Source: Progne subis subis
Lineage: Eukaryota > Chordata > Aves > Passeriformes > Hirundinidae
Assembly (NCBI GenBank): GCA_022316685.1
Contig: JAKJHU010000084.1
Location: forward strand, 436,001-500,000
Direction of reading: 5' to 3'
Length of the DNA: 64,000 nt
The notes under the pieces were generated by a model. The model saw only the letters and a program-made list of their open reading frames with translations, was not told the DNA's origin and did no database searches. The position numbers were made by a program, and so were the translations under genes. Within the stretch, counting starts at the first letter, position 1; each line of letters opens with the position of its first letter. This document shows, piece by piece, positions 12,571 through 25,265 of the stretch.

Positions 12571-15500
12571 ATTAATCAGGAAAAATTATGTTCAACCCTT
12601 TGCTAAGTCAGACTTTCCTTAAAACTCAGGAATATCAATGAATAACACCATGAATTTTACTGTGGAATGTTTTATACAGCAAGAGTTACCAAGAACATCT
12701 GTTCCTTCAGAAGTTTGAAGAAATTAATAATATTAGATCAGCAGCTCTAAATCATTTGCAATCAAAATACTGAAATGTTGCCTACGGCAAAGTCATGGGC
12801 CATTAATATGTTGTCAGAGATGTTTAAGTCTCTGACATTAGTCATTAACTCACCAATTGTTCTAGCAAAACACTAAGTTTTTCATGTAAATGCTGAAATT
12901 TTGTTCCCTTATTGTTAGACGTATTTGGAAATGTAATGAGTTTTTAGTATTTATGTCTGAAGATATTCTCAAAAAAAAAAAAAAAAATACATTGTTAAAA
13001 CCTGCTAAAGCAGTAGTGTTTTTATTTTTCTGGTAGTTCCTTGAGTCATGATCTCAACATTTTTTTCTGCAGAATAGTCTTTACAGTCCACCTTAGTAGA
13101 AACAGGAGTACCCCTATCATTATGTTTTATTGTAGTTACCACCGAAATTCATGTTTATTTTCTTTGCCATCATCTCCTGTTATATTCAGTATGCTCACTT
13201 AGAATGTGACCAGTCTTCTGTCAGGTCTTTTTATTTTGTCCTCGAAAATGTCCCCAGACTGATAATCTTTTCAACTTTTCTGGAGTAATGGTTGTTGTTT
13301 TTCCCTACAGAGTATCATTGATCTAGGTGACATTTTTCTATTGTCTTGCACAGTTTAATGGATTCAGTAGTTTTTCTCATGTTCTACTTTTAATAAATTC
13401 AGGTTTATTTTTCTTTACTATGTGCTATAACTTGTTTCATAAACTTCCCTCATTGTTTCACTATCTTCAGTGACATGTTTATTGGGTTCTTCCATTGTTT
13501 ACCTGCTTTGTCATAATTTTAATCTTAGAATTTGTACTGACTCCTGTATAAGAGAAACTGCATGGTTATTTTGTATTCTTTTGGGCACAAGCATGAAATA
13601 GGCAAGATATGAACACATTGCTGTAAAAATACAAATAAACCAACCAACCAAAGAAACCTATGGAAGAATAGCCCTGATTTAATTTTTTTTAATTATTAAC
13701 TTAATTTTAAAAATCTCATGTCTTTTTAAAAAACAAATGAAAACCAATTCTGTGATGTTCAGCTGTGAATTTTACCTATGGATCATGGGCCAATATAATT
13801 GCAAATGAATAAGGTGAAATATAGGAAAATAGCACTCGTACATTTTCTACTATTTGGTTTATGCTTCCTCTCTGCGCTCTTGTACTCTGTTTCCCCCAGA
13901 ATCAGAAGGAAGGCTGCTCTCTTTTCATAGTAAAATAACTTTGATGCAAAACTTCAAATGTCCCAGTTCCACAGGGAATATTGAATGGAAGCCATCAAGG
14001 ATGAGGCCATTGGCTCCTGTTGGCTGATCTGGAAGTACCTTTAAGCTCTCAGATTCATTACACATGCACAGAAGTCCATTAAGTCTTGGATTCCCTACAG
14101 GATATCCCTCTTACCTACCAATTGCCCTAACATATGTAGTCTGGAAAACATGAGTAATTCAGGAATTCAGGCAGAATTCCCCCAATAAATCAGAAGGCCC
14201 AATCTCACAAGTAAATACGAACAATGGCAATAACAAAATATGATTGAAAACTGTGCTTCTCACAATATTAATCATTTTTAGTTTCTGTATTTTGATTAAT
14301 TCAACTTACCTAATAAAAAAGGCATGAGAAAAATTCCAGAAATCTCCCTACTCTGGCTAACAATCTTGGTCAGGGAATTATTAGTGGGAATTATTAATAT
14401 TATAGTTTCCTACTGCACTGAGAGAGGAACAGGAGCATGGTGACATCTTATACGTATGATATGTTCTACAAACACAAAGTTAAAATGCCCTAAAATCTAG
14501 AAGCAACCAAAACCCAGCCAAAAGAGAACTTTGGGGGAATGACTGGAAAACCTAGGAATAAGTGTCTGATGCTATAACATACATGCAGAAGAGCTCTATT
14601 GGACAAAGACAGAAAAAAAATATTTCTAAGTAGACTTAAGGTCTCATATTTGCTATCTAGGTCTTTATTGCCAAGTGTCAACCTGGTACCAAACACCAAT
14701 TATCCCCCCCACATCAAAGAAGAAGTTAAATTTGAAAATATAAAGGCAGGTAGCCTCTTTCAGTTTGGACAATTTTATTTTTTTATATTGTAAATGTGAG
14801 CTAAATATGAGTATGAGCTAAAGACTGCCACTCCCATTGAACTTCATAGCACAGTTTAATACGAATACAGCTCTTTGGTAAAGGGATATGAATGTCTTTT
14901 TCCTCCCAAGACTGTGTTAAAGCCTCCTAGAAAACATCAAATTATTTAAGTTCATTAACAGACTTCAACTTTTCCCAATCACTGTGTTCCAGATGTTATT
15001 TGAGTTTCTTCCCCTTTATGCTCTAACCTATCATGCCCCATGTTAAATCTTTCCTACAGAAAACTGGCTTTTTTTTTAAATACATATAATTCATTAGAGT
15101 GTCCCAAAGGACTTGGAGCTTTTACAGGTCATTGTTTTGCTTCTACACTTTTGGCAAAAGAAATAAATAGGGGAAAATTTATGCTGGAAGAATGCCAAGA
15201 CTAGCCCATTCAATCAAAATCATGCGTTGGTGCAGAGATTATTAGTCAGTCATATTCACATTCTATCTAAATAATTAACTTGTAACACAGAAATTCCAAG
15301 TTATTGTGGTATTGTGAATATTGTGATATTCCAAGAATTGTGTCCTTGAATTGTTCATGGGTTTGCTGTTCACATTGTCTGGAATGTGTTTGCTTCTCAC
15401 ATTGATTGGAATAAAACCTGTTTTTAAAAATATTGCTTATAGTGCACCAAAACCTAGAGTAGCCTACACAGTGCATTATCTGGAGATAAAAAAAAAAAAC

Positions 15501-15749
15501 CAAAACAATCTGTTGCACAGATTTTGCTTGCAAGTACCGCTCCTAATAATTCTGTGTGCAGCGCAGTAATGAAAATTGATATAAACTCCCTCTTTGCAAT
15601 ACACAAATTGGAAAGACCATAACATCAACCGATAAAAAGTACTCAGGAAATAAAAGAAGAAAATTTAAAAAATCATACCTCTTAAATGTTTTGATGTCTT
15701 GGCACCTTCTGAAATCAACTCTGCAAAATGCAGATAAAGCAGATGTAAA
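12571..15749. other. Unique AT-rich DNA, no gene seen
   Basis: No gene or mobile element is recognised. An A-run lies at about 12970-12987. The small frames (64-88 codons, for example 15267-15533 reverse) have no recognisable features. Confidence 0.6.
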
Positions 15750-15915
15750 TTTTCTTCTGTGAGGGAGCAGAGCACCCATTTGGCCAGAGAGGCTGTGGAA
15801 TCTCCATCCTCAGAGGTGAGAACCCAACTGCTCATGGTGCTGTGTGACCTGCTCCTGATGAACCTGCTTGGGAGTCTCCAGAGATCATTTCCAGCTTAAC
15901 CATTCTATGATTCTG
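15750..15915 (+). mobile_element. CR1: CR1 3' end, sense
   Basis: 'Ctgtgagggagcagagcacc', 'ggccagagaggctgtggaat' and 'ctccatcctcagagg' lead to the terminal 'cattctatgattctgc'. It is a short 5'-truncated CR1 copy in the sense direction. Confidence 0.88.
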
Positions 15916-17496
15916 CTTGTCAGGGACATAGAAGCTTTCTCATGTCTTTTTCTCAAACTCTTTGGGTAAAAGAGATGATGTTTTAAACATCTGTCTAATA
16001 GGGGAACAGAATGGTTTTCTGTCACAAAAATAACCCCCTCCATAACCCATAATCTATTCTGGAGGACCTACAAACTTTCACTCTGAAAGGCAAAAATAGT
16101 GGAAGGAATCTAATGTAAATGCCTGTATTGAACACCAAAATGCTACACAGACCTATATGGACAGGATTATAGCAACTGTGTTCTTTGACTGTCCTTGCAG
16201 CTGCGTCATTTTTACTGTATATGAATTTCTAGAAGCGTAATTAGTAACAGACATATTTAGAAAAGGAAACTTTGGCTTGAAAAAGCTGCAGTGACCAATA
16301 AGAACAAATTTCAAACTGTTCACAGTACTCCAGGCTCTGGGTTTGTTATATAATTTGCCCTAAGTAGCAACTGAATGAGTTATTTTCACTACAAATATAC
16401 TCTATTTATTGCTTTGGTTTTTTCACCTGTGCCCTTCCAGTCATGCATTAACATGATGGCAAAATTGCTGTTTCCAGGCTACAGCATCTTCTGTGTCCTT
16501 GCTTTTGTTAATTATAAAAGCAAATACACCACACTAACTTGCACAACTGTACCACGTGGAGAGTTACCTCAGTTATTTGAAAAATAAAAGAAAGTTAATT
16601 AATATTGCTCTTTCTGACACTGGTCCTTCAAAGAGTTGTGGAGAAGTCTGAGTGGCCTTCTCTTGATGCTATGGCCTTGCAGGAGACAAATATGGACACA
16701 ACAGTCTTTACAGCTGTAGTCCTCAAAGCTACAACAAAAGAGAATAAAAGAATATAGATAGAAGGATGCATACAGTGCACTGCCTGGAGATTAGTGATGC
16801 AAAATCCAGATGAAAATAAAGAAATGTATTAGCCTCCTAAATAATTTTAGAAAGCAATTAACAACAGTAAATAAAATATAATGTTTATAAAAAGATAATC
16901 ATAGAATGAAATAATCAAATGTAGTATTTTACAGGGCAATCCATATAACAAGCAGATCAGAAGACTTGATAGTGTAAATGCAGCATGGTAAAAAAATTTG
17001 GGGAAAACACTCTAAAAACTTCCCAGAAGGAGCTGCCAAAGGCCTGACTGCTATATGAAAGAACTGGAGCATTGTCTTCACTGCACACAGAAGGGAAAAA
17101 GTGAAGTCATGGAATAAATCAAGTGCTTCACCTACTTTGGGCAGTAGACAGAACAACCCTTCTTATCAGTGGCTCATGTCAGGCAGGTCCCTCTCCAGGT
17201 GTCCAGGTGGTGTTGTCTGAGTGGGGCCATGTCTTCCAGGGTTCTATCCCTGGTGTGGGCTGGAAATAGCACCTAGTAATGAAGAGTCAGTTGTGAGTCT
17301 GGTGTGTTTGTGCTGTGTTATTATTTGTCTTTGTTGAGTATTTAGTATTGTTGTTTTATTGGGGCTTTTAATTTGCTATTTGGTCCTTAAATTTAGTCAG
17401 TAAGTATTTTAATTAGGCATAGACTCCCCTGTTTGTGTGGCACAGCTCCAGATCCCCAGCAATCAGTCGTACAGAACTGTGATGAGAGTGAGCAGC
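15916..17496. other. Mostly unique DNA, unclassified GC-richer patch
   Basis: No gene is seen. A GC-richer patch at about 17160-17280 ('caggtccctctccaggtgtc') could be old repeat material, but I could not assign it. Confidence 0.5.
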
Positions 17497-17501
17497 AGGG
17501 G

Positions 17502-18303
17502 TGTCCTGGTTTAGGGACAAATTTGGGAGAAAATCCCTGAATGGGATCCCTGCGGGAAGCAAACCCAAATGGCCCCTCTCTCCAACCGATCCAGTGAAAA
17601 ACTTCTTTGGAGAAAAGTGGAAAAACTATTTTACTTAACAAAGTGCATACAAGTATAAAGAATGAATAATATGAAAAAATAAGACCTCTCGTTCTGGAGT
17701 GAGATGGCAAATTGAGAAAGTTCTTTCTGTGGATGTAACTTGGCTCTCTCTCAGTCTCTCCTCAGTCCCAGTCCCTCCGGCGCTGCTGGAAAATGCCGAG
17801 CTCCAGGCCCCGGTGAGCTGCAGGTGCAAGCCCCCAGTGCTCCCCTGGGTTTTTTCAGTCCAGAGCAGGTTTAAACAGCTACAAGAAAAAAGGAAAAAAA
17901 CCCAGAAAACCAAAACAAAACAAACCAAACAAAAAAAAAACCCAAAACAAAACAACAACAACAAAACCCACCAAAAAACCAACCAAACAACAACAACAAA
18001 AAACCAAAAAACCCAAAAACCCAACCCCCCCAAAAAAAAAAACCCCAAAAAAACAGTCCAGGGAACTTCTCTGCCCTAGCTAGCTGAGACTAACTAAAAG
18101 CAAAAAGATCTCTGTCCTGCAGTCTCTCCAACCCTCTGCTGAACACCGTCTGGAGAAGAATGTGTAGGAGTCAGGCAGTTTTCTCAAAACAAACTCTGTG
18201 CTTCTCCTTGCTCTTAGAACCAGTCTTAAAGGCACAGGACTCAATATACAGCACAAACAGAACAGATGACTGGGATACAAGTATCATAAAGTCACCTAGG
18301 ACA
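17502..18303 (-). mobile_element. Solo LTR, ERVL-like, reverse
   Basis: An 802-bp LTR. On the minus strand it begins TGTCCTAGG and ends CCAGGACA. It is flanked by a perfect 5-bp duplication, AGGGG, at 17497-17501 and 18304-18308. The minus orientation is inferred from the 'TTAAGTAAAATAG' block near its 3' side, which matches the polyadenylation region of other LTRs here, and from remembered passerine LTR starts. It contains a 175-bp A/C-rich tract (T/G-rich in LTR sense) at 17881-18055. The frames at 17393-18079 on both strands are shadows of this element. Confidence 0.88.
17881..18055. repeat. A/C-rich tract inside the LTR
   Basis: Runs of AAAAC, AACAAC, CCAAA and poly-A interleaved with CCCC; no G for most of its length. 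It lies wholly inside the 17502-18303 LTR and makes that copy longer. Confidence 0.9.
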
Positions 18304-18308
18304 AGGGG

Positions 18309-19423
18309 TTAAAGGCTTTGCTTGATTCCATCCTCATGTTCCAGATCCATGGCTCTGCTGGGACAACATGGGAGAAAGCAAAAGCAGCTGAGGCTGTTCC
18401 AGTGAAAACAGCAAACTCCCTTTAGGAAAATAGCAGAAAAGCTTGTGTTCCTGTATGTTTGTTTCAAAATAAGGTAAAACAAAGAGAGAAAAAAATCTGA
18501 AGACTTGAAGAAAAGATAATATCCACTGACACACATGAATTAAAGGAAAACTAGAAAATAGATAGTGCTCCTAATATTTGGGGCTTTTGTTTGGTTTACC
18601 TTAAAATAAAATAATAATAATAACAATAATAACTTAAAATAAGTTTAGTAAGGTTTATGAGTGCTCTGGTGGACCCAGCTCTACAAGTATCAAGGAATTC
18701 TAGAATTATGCAATATATCTGGCAAATTTATGAACAGGATCTGCTTCACAGTGTTTCTCAGCTGTTCAGAGCCTCATATAAAGCAGCGTTTTAAACATAA
18801 CAAGCTCTTATTGATTCTGTGGGAAAAAAAGCAAACATAAGCACCTCTCGTTAGTATAGAACTCCCTGATTAGCACCAAAGGTCATGCACAATCTGATGT
18901 GTTCCTGGCACTGGACATTGAATTTTCCTAAAAGTTAATTCAAGGATTACAAACCTCTGTAGACTACATGGAAAGCTGATAATTATTCAAGTGAGATCCC
19001 CTTGCCCTGTCTATAGCCACGTTAATCAGCAGCATGACTGTGCTAGCTTAGGAGCTGTTGGATAATTAAAAAAACATGGCTGGGAAGAAGTCAGTCAGCA
19101 GGGAATGCCCTAGATACCAGCCAACAAAGTAAGTAGAGAGGACATGTAGATTTTTTTTTTTCGTCCTTCATCTATTCTCAAAGATTATTTTCTCCTCTTT
19201 ATTCCAAGACATGATTCAATTTGTCACCAACATGAATATTTCTAAAATACACCACTTCAGGTAGGAAGAATAGACATTCCTTTGTTGAGCACTACAAATT
19301 AGTAATGAAACACAAATTTCTGATCTACAGCCAGTGTTTTATTTCAAGAAACCTTCATATGTTTACTGCATGTTGCAAATCCATTTTGCAAGTCCCTCAC
19401 ATTTTCAATACTCCGAAGCATTA
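18309..19423. other. Unique DNA, no gene seen
   Basis: AT-rich. A short (AAT)n array lies at 18603-18632. No gene or assignable repeat is present; the small reverse frames at 18309-18536 look like chance. Confidence 0.6.
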
Positions 19424-19505
19424 CCAAATCACAGAATTATAGAATCATAAAATTGCCTGCTTTGGAAGGGGGTTAAAAGCTCATCTCATATTTCCTTGCC
19501 TTGAA
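19424..19505 (-). mobile_element. CR1: CR1 3' end fragment, reverse
   Basis: 'Acagaattatagaatcata' and 'tttggaagggggttaaaagc' are the reverse complement of the last part of a CR1 tail. Only about 80 bp can be recognised. Confidence 0.7.
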
Positions 19506-20634
19506 AAAAGGTACTGGCACGCAAAAATAGCATAAATAGTGACAGTATATATTTTATCACACTATAATTAGCAGATTAGATTGCTATGTAATAATTTTAT
19601 TACACAGATAAGCATAAGCATGGGAAGAACATACAATGTCTAAGGGGCAGAGTTTAATGTCAGAGTCAGCCAAACAAGGTATGTAAAAGACACAAATGGT
19701 AAAATCTCCAAGGCAAGCACAGGGGTGGCATGCAAGCAAGCCAGGAAGCTGACAAAATGAGAATTTGCAAGAAGGAAGCTTAGAAAAAACAGATCAGTAT
19801 TGTTTGTGATCCTCAGAGTAAAAGAAACAATATTGGGACCAGATGAAACACATATTTTCATTTTAGAAGGTTGCTAAAGAGCTTTTATCAGTGATGAGAA
19901 GGCAAGATGGGGAAGTATATTGGTTTTGCACCACCTGGTTTTTGGTAGTGAGGAGGCCACAGAGGTGGCTTCTGTGAGAAGCTGCTGGAAGATTCCACCA
20001 TGTCCAGCAGAGCCAATCCCTTATGACTCTGAAGATGGACCTGCTGCTGGCCAAGGCTGGGCCAATGAAAGAGGCTGGTGATGCTTCTGTGATAACAGAT
20101 TTAAGGAGAAAATCAGAACAAATGTGGGGACAGTTGTAATTTTCCAGCTAGAGAAGAGGAGGAGGTGAGAACATGGGAGGGAAAGAGCATGGAGACTCCA
20201 AGATCAGTAGAGAAGGAGGGGCAGGAGGTGCTCCAGGTGCTGGATCTGAGATTCCTCTGCAGGCTGTTGTGAGACCATGGTGGAGCAGCTGTGCCCTTGC
20301 AGCCCCTGGAGATCCACAGGGATGCAGAGAACCATTCACAGCCAGTTGGGAAGCCCACGCTGGAGCAGGTGATGCCTGGTGGAGGGTCTGACCCAGTGGG
20401 AGATGCAGTGGAGAGAGGGGGCCCTGCTCCCAGGCTGGAGCAGCCTGTCCTTGGAGGACTGCACCCCGTGGGAAGAGAGGCCCATGGTGCAGCAGTTTTG
20501 GGAGGGCTGTGCGCCCGTGGGAGGGACTCACATTGCAGCGGTTTTGGCAGGACTGCTGCTTGTGAGAGTGGAGCTACGCTGGAGAAGTTCACAGAGAACT
20601 GCCTCATGTGGAAGGGACCCATGGTGCAGCAGGG

Positions 20635-20908
20635 GAAGAAAAGAAAAGAAAAGAAAAGAAAAGAAAAGAAAAGAAAAGAAAAGAAAAGAAAAGAAAAGAA
20701 AAGAAAAGAAAAGAAAAGAAAAGAAAAGAAAAGAAAAGAAAAGAAAAGAAAGAAAAGAAAAGAAAAGAAAAGAAAGAAAAGAAAAGAAAAGAAAGAAAAG
20801 AAAGAAAGAAAAGAAAAGAAAAGAAAAGAAAAGAAAAGAAAAGAAAAGAAAAGAAAAGAAAAGAAAAGAAAAGAAAAGAAAAGAAAAGAAAAGAAAAGAA
20901 AAAAGAAG
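20635..20908. repeat. (AAAAG)n microsatellite inside the LTR
   Basis: A nearly pure AAAAG array, with a block around 20750-20815 where four-base AAAG units interrupt the five-base register. It is entirely homopurine on + for about 274 bp. Because 5-bp units shift frame regularly and contain no stop, it opens all three frames on the plus strand (Lys/Glu/Arg) and on the minus strand (Phe/Ser/Leu). Confidence 0.97.
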
Positions 20909-21047
20909 ACAAATCTTTGATGATGAACTGACCCAAGCACCCATGCTCTGTTTCCCTGTGCTGTTGGTGGGAAGGAGGGAGGGGTTGGGGGAAGAAAAGG
21001 TGTTTTAAGGGCTTATATTACTTCTCATTATCCTCCTCTGGTTTTGT

Positions 21048-21058
21048 TAGTAATAAAT
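21048..21058 (+). promoter_or_regulatory. LTR polyadenylation signal
   Basis: AATAAA within 'agtaataaattt', located where R would end in the 19916-21233 LTR. It supports plus-strand orientation. Confidence 0.6.
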
Positions 21059-21238
21059 TTACTTTGTACTTCTAAGCTGAGCCTGTTTTTTCCCTTGGAG
21101 TGTTTTTTCCCAATCCTTGAACTCATGAAACCTTCATTAAATTCTTTCCTCTCCTCTGCCCAGATGGTGCAGGGGAGGTTGAGTGAGTGACTTTTTTGGG
21201 TGCCTGTCATTTGGCCAGTGTCAAACCATGACAGGAAG

Positions 21239-23164
21239 AAAGAAGATGCCTGCTTGGATTCCAGATCCCCAAGAAATCTCTCCTAATCTCTTTAACCTTG
21301 GTGACTAGGACCATCGAGGACCACAGCAATAAAGGTTCACAGCATCAACTCCCTTACACTTAAAGTTAACTTTGGATAAGCTCCGTAATTGTGATGTGAT
21401 AATGACTAATAAAGGGTAAGAACTCACTGTTTATGATACACATACTTAATGTGAATTTAGTAAAATGTTCTTTTGAAGTTTGAAACCGGCCCGGGTTTTT
21501 AGTCACAATACTTTACAGAATATAGTACTGATCCCTATAAATAAATACCATCCAGATATATATGCATTTCCTTGTTCCCATTTTTGTTGCTGCAGAAGAA
21601 TAAGAGGAGAAAATGGACAGTACATTCAGGGGGACTGTGAGGTCTTTTAAATACCTTTACATCATAAAATCATTTGTCATCAGGGATTGCCACTAGTAAT
21701 GACAGAGAAGGGGAGATCACCCAAATTAACATTGCCATGTTTTCCTTAAACATTATAAGTGTCCTACTTTCCTTTTTCTGTAGCAATTAAGAAAATTGTT
21801 TTATTAAGAAATCCACTCCACATGGCATCAATGTTCACAGAGCTCAATATGGGTTCCTTGACCTGTTGCTTATTTGAAAACTACTATAAAAAAAGGCAGT
21901 TGGAGTATACATACAAATGTGCTGCTCAGAATGTGAATTAGGAAATTGCTCTGGAGGTTCCCCATTTTCCATCTCGTGACTTCAGCACTCTTTGTGAAAC
22001 TAGTTTGTGCTGTTCATCACAGTTTGATATGCACTGAAACTTTACTACAACTGCTCGGTGTTCCAAGCAGAGCACTTGAGCTGGGCAGTGTGTATCACAC
22101 CTGCCACCACCGCGTGGGAAATGCCATGCACAAATTCTCTAACAATGCCTGATGAGACGCTCCAAGCATTTTTAAATAATGGCAGTTGCAAAAGCCTTGT
22201 TTGATTTTAATGATTTTTCATTTGTTTTAGAGAAGAAACTCCAGCTTAATGCAGTTAAATATTTGTTAAAATGGAAGAATAATCTCCTGAACTGTGAAAA
22301 TAGAGACATCATCGTTGAAATGGCTCTATAAATTAGGAAGGAAAAAAAGATTTGCTTCCATACAATTACAGAGTTTAATTTATGTTGTTTTATAAGACAA
22401 TATCATGAATATAATTCTAAAGCATCTATCAAAAAGCAAGTTGTTCAGATCCCTAACTTATTCAGATGTGTATCTTGTGGTATTTCCTAAGATATCATTG
22501 CATTTTGGATACAGATATGTGACAGTTTCAAAGGGTATTTCATAGACACCTTTAAGAGTAACACCTTTTCTGATACCCAAACGATTTTAAATCCTTATCT
22601 ATAAATATGACCGCTTTTATTTTAAGAAGAAAATTGTCTGTCATAGTTTTAAATTAAGCAGATGGCTACTAGACAGTTAGATAACTAAAACAGGATCCAG
22701 AAGTAGGTTTTTGAGCTGTTCCTTTTGTCTTGTCCCAACCCCTGGGTGTTCTGTTTTCTCTTTCACATCCTCCTCTTGCATCTCCCCCAGACATCATATA
22801 TATATATTTATATATGTGTGTGTGTGTATATATATGCTTATTTCTATATAAGCTATATGGTTAATTGCTCCATTTCTAAGGAACAAAAGATGACTCTGCA
22901 TCCTGACCATTAACTTTATGTGGCTAATGAACCAACACAAACTTCTTAACAGATTGAGCCTCTTTTTGTTCACCTTTGACAGGTCATGCAGTGAGGTATC
23001 CTCTCCTCTTTCTAAACATACAGCTGCTGCTCACTACCTTTGCCATTTTGGCACATAGGTTTTGTTGCAACTCTTCCCCAAGCCATTCATGGATAAATTA
23101 GCAGTTAAAACACAGTCATTTTTCCCACACATTTTCCCTGGAGTAGGCCTATTTCTAAACAATA
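21239..23164. other. Unique AT-rich DNA, no gene seen
   Basis: No gene or assignable element. A (TA)n(TG)n(TA)n array lies at 22796-22836. The frames of 60-68 codons are uninformative. Confidence 0.6.
22796..22836. repeat. (TA)n(TG)n microsatellite
   Basis: TATATA, then TGTGTGTGTG, then TATATA, about 40 bp in all. Confidence 0.9.
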
Positions 23165-23725
23165 CTTTACTTCAGCAGGAAAGCTGCTGATGCAGTTGTC
23201 ACTGAGACATGGTGGCATGATTGGCACAGCTGGAGTGGTACAATGGACGGCTGCAAACTCTCCAGAAGAGACACACGAGGAAGGAGAGGCAGTTGTGCAG
23301 CCCTGTGTGTGAGGGAGGGTTTTGATGGTCTGGAGCTTGATGATGGTGAGGAGAGGGTTGTGTTTGTGTGTGAGAATCAGGGGGAAGACCAGCAAGGCAG
23401 ATATCCTGGTGGGATTTTGTAAAAGAGCCACCAAACCATGATGAAGGGACAGGAAAAACACCCTAGGTTTTTTGAGGCTGCTGTAAGAAGTCTCACTATT
23501 GCTGGCCCTTGTTCCCATGGGGGACTTCAGCTTACCAGATGTCTGCTGAAACATAACACAATGCAGAGGAAATAATCCAGGAGGGTCCTGGAGTGTGCAA
23601 AAGAACTTCCTGACACAGCTGGTGAGGGAAGGTGCCTTGCTGGGCCCTTCTTTGCAAACAAAAGGCTTGTGGGTGAGGTGGTGAACTTGGACCCACTGTA
23701 GCACCTTCTGGCACAAGTCCACATT
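23165..23725 (+). pseudogene. CR1: CR1 ORF2 endonuclease-region relic
   Basis: The plus strand carries a broken copy of the CR1 endonuclease coding region. Blocks include 'gatatcctggtgggattttg', 'catgggggacttcagcttac' followed by 'cagatgtctgctg', and 'aacttcctgacacagctggt'. The second block encodes the G-D-F-x-L-P-D-V-C-W type motif of apurinic-type endonucleases, but its Trp codon is now a stop (TGA). Other in-frame stops and indels make it non-functional. The 205-codon reverse frame at 23105-23722 is only the antisense shadow of this relic. Confidence 0.8.
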
Positions 23726-25265
23726 GCTGAGCTGCTAAGAGGAAAAAGCAGCAGCTGCACCTGGAAAGAGCATGAGAATATTCTCCAAAGCTACCGATTA
23801 ATGGGCAAATTCCTGAAATGAGAACCATCTCCTGTACAGTATCCCAGTCCTTCACTCAACAGCAAATTCACCAGCAGCATCAGCAATAATTCAGGCTGGA
23901 ATTTCTCAACCACCTGTTGAGGGGCAGGATATGGCTCTGTGTTAGGCTGCAGGTAGCTGTGTTGGGAAATCTCTCTCCAGAGAACTTACATTCAGTCTCC
24001 ATTAAGTGGAACATTTCTTCTTAATGTTATGCAAACACATGTACAGGAAAATCTGGTATTTGCTTTGGATGAGGGAGCAGTGGTCCCTTGGTATGGTTGC
24101 ACCACAGGACATAAAACCCTGAAATATTTTGAAGACAATAGTAGCCCATGCATGGACTGCACTCTCAGCAGATCTCTCTGGTTTTGCTTTCGGGAATCAA
24201 GGAAGCAGAGGCAGTCCTGAAAGCTCAAATTCTGCTCTGACCTTCTGCCAAAGGTCAAGCTACAAATGACCAAAATGTGGCCAAAGAAATGTTGCTGTAT
24301 TTTTGCTCCTCCTTTACACTCTAAGAAGAAACAGTCTCTCTATAAATCTATCAATTACTGGAAATTCAGGACAAAGATTCCCCAAAATAGTGTCATCATA
24401 CATAACAGAATACAATTTCTCATCCAGCTTCCAAATCCAGGATTACATCAGTAGTTCCTATTTAATTAGAGAAGAAAAGTGATTTTAAAAGAAAAGCTGA
24501 GATTCTCTGTTGTCAAATATACTAGAATTCACAAGTTTAAAATACCAGCTAACATGCTGCATTCAAGAATTTGTGGTAGTTTCTACAGACATGGCACTAG
24601 CTGTGATCTCTTGGTACTTTAGAGAGTCCTAGATTTCAGTCACATTTATTTTTAATGACCTAGTGTCCACCAACAACACAGTACAGCAAAAGTATTTTGG
24701 TTTTCTTTCAGTCTCTTTCATGTCCTTTCAGATGCTCACAGCATCCCCAAGATGGCACTATGCCACAGAAATATTAAGAGAGGACACAGAAGTTGAAATT
24801 AAATAATAGAAAATAAAAGCAACTGCAACATTTTACAGAACTGATAAAAATAGAATTTAATGTACATATTTAAACCAGATCATAGAATGCTAAAGCATTG
24901 CAAATATTTAATTAACAGTAATCATAAAAATGTATTTTTATGTCAATTTTTTTCTGAATATACTGTAGAAAGACTATCTTATTATCATTATATATATATA
25001 TATATATAAAATATATATATATCATTAACTCTACACCAGTTTAATGAGGGGCACTGGCAGTGCCAGTCAATTTCTTTGTGTCATCAGACTAAAAGACTTA
25101 TCAATGTTAAATACTAATGTGGTCAAAAATGTATCTTTCTGGACAATTTTCTGCATGTCACACGATATATGTGCTGTAATGTGAAAAGGGGAGATTTCCT
25201 CAACTCTGCCAACAGCACAAGGGAGAGCCCTCAGCAGCTCTCCCCCTTTATTTGAGTGTTTTCCC
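23726..25265. other. Mostly unique DNA, no gene seen
   Basis: No gene is recognised. A (TA)n array lies at 24989-25022. The frame at 23992-24273 (reverse, 93 codons) is overlapped by an open frame on the other strand and shows no domain. Confidence 0.55.
24989..25022. repeat. (TA)n microsatellite
   Basis: Two TA blocks separated by AAA, about 34 bp. Confidence 0.9.

Larger units (their letters stand above)
19916..21233 (+). mobile_element. Solo LTR, ERVL-like, expanded by (AAAAG)n
   Basis: A 1318-bp LTR ending AAACCATGACA, with 5-bp flanks GGAAG at 19911-19915 and 21234-21238. The 5' terminus reads TATATTGG, best explained as TGTATTGG with a G-to-A change. An AATAAA signal lies near 21052, about 180 bp before the end. 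The body contains 'gaagctgctggaagattcca', 'gacctgctgctggccaaggc' and 'tgcctgtcatttggccagtg', as in common passerine LTRs. About 275 bp is an internal purine microsatellite, so the original LTR was near 1.05 kb. The 209-275-codon frames here are artefacts of that repeat. Confidence 0.8.

Noticed and set aside
17635..18079. 137-codon reverse and 126-codon forward frames
   Set aside because: Both lie in a solo LTR and its A/C-rich tract.
20113..21008. Open frames of 107-275 codons on both strands
   Set aside because: They run through the (AAAAG)n array, which has no stop in any of these frames. The rest is LTR sequence.
23105..23855. 205-codon reverse frame and overlapping frames
   Set aside because: The plus strand is a recognisable CR1 endonuclease relic; these are antisense shadows.
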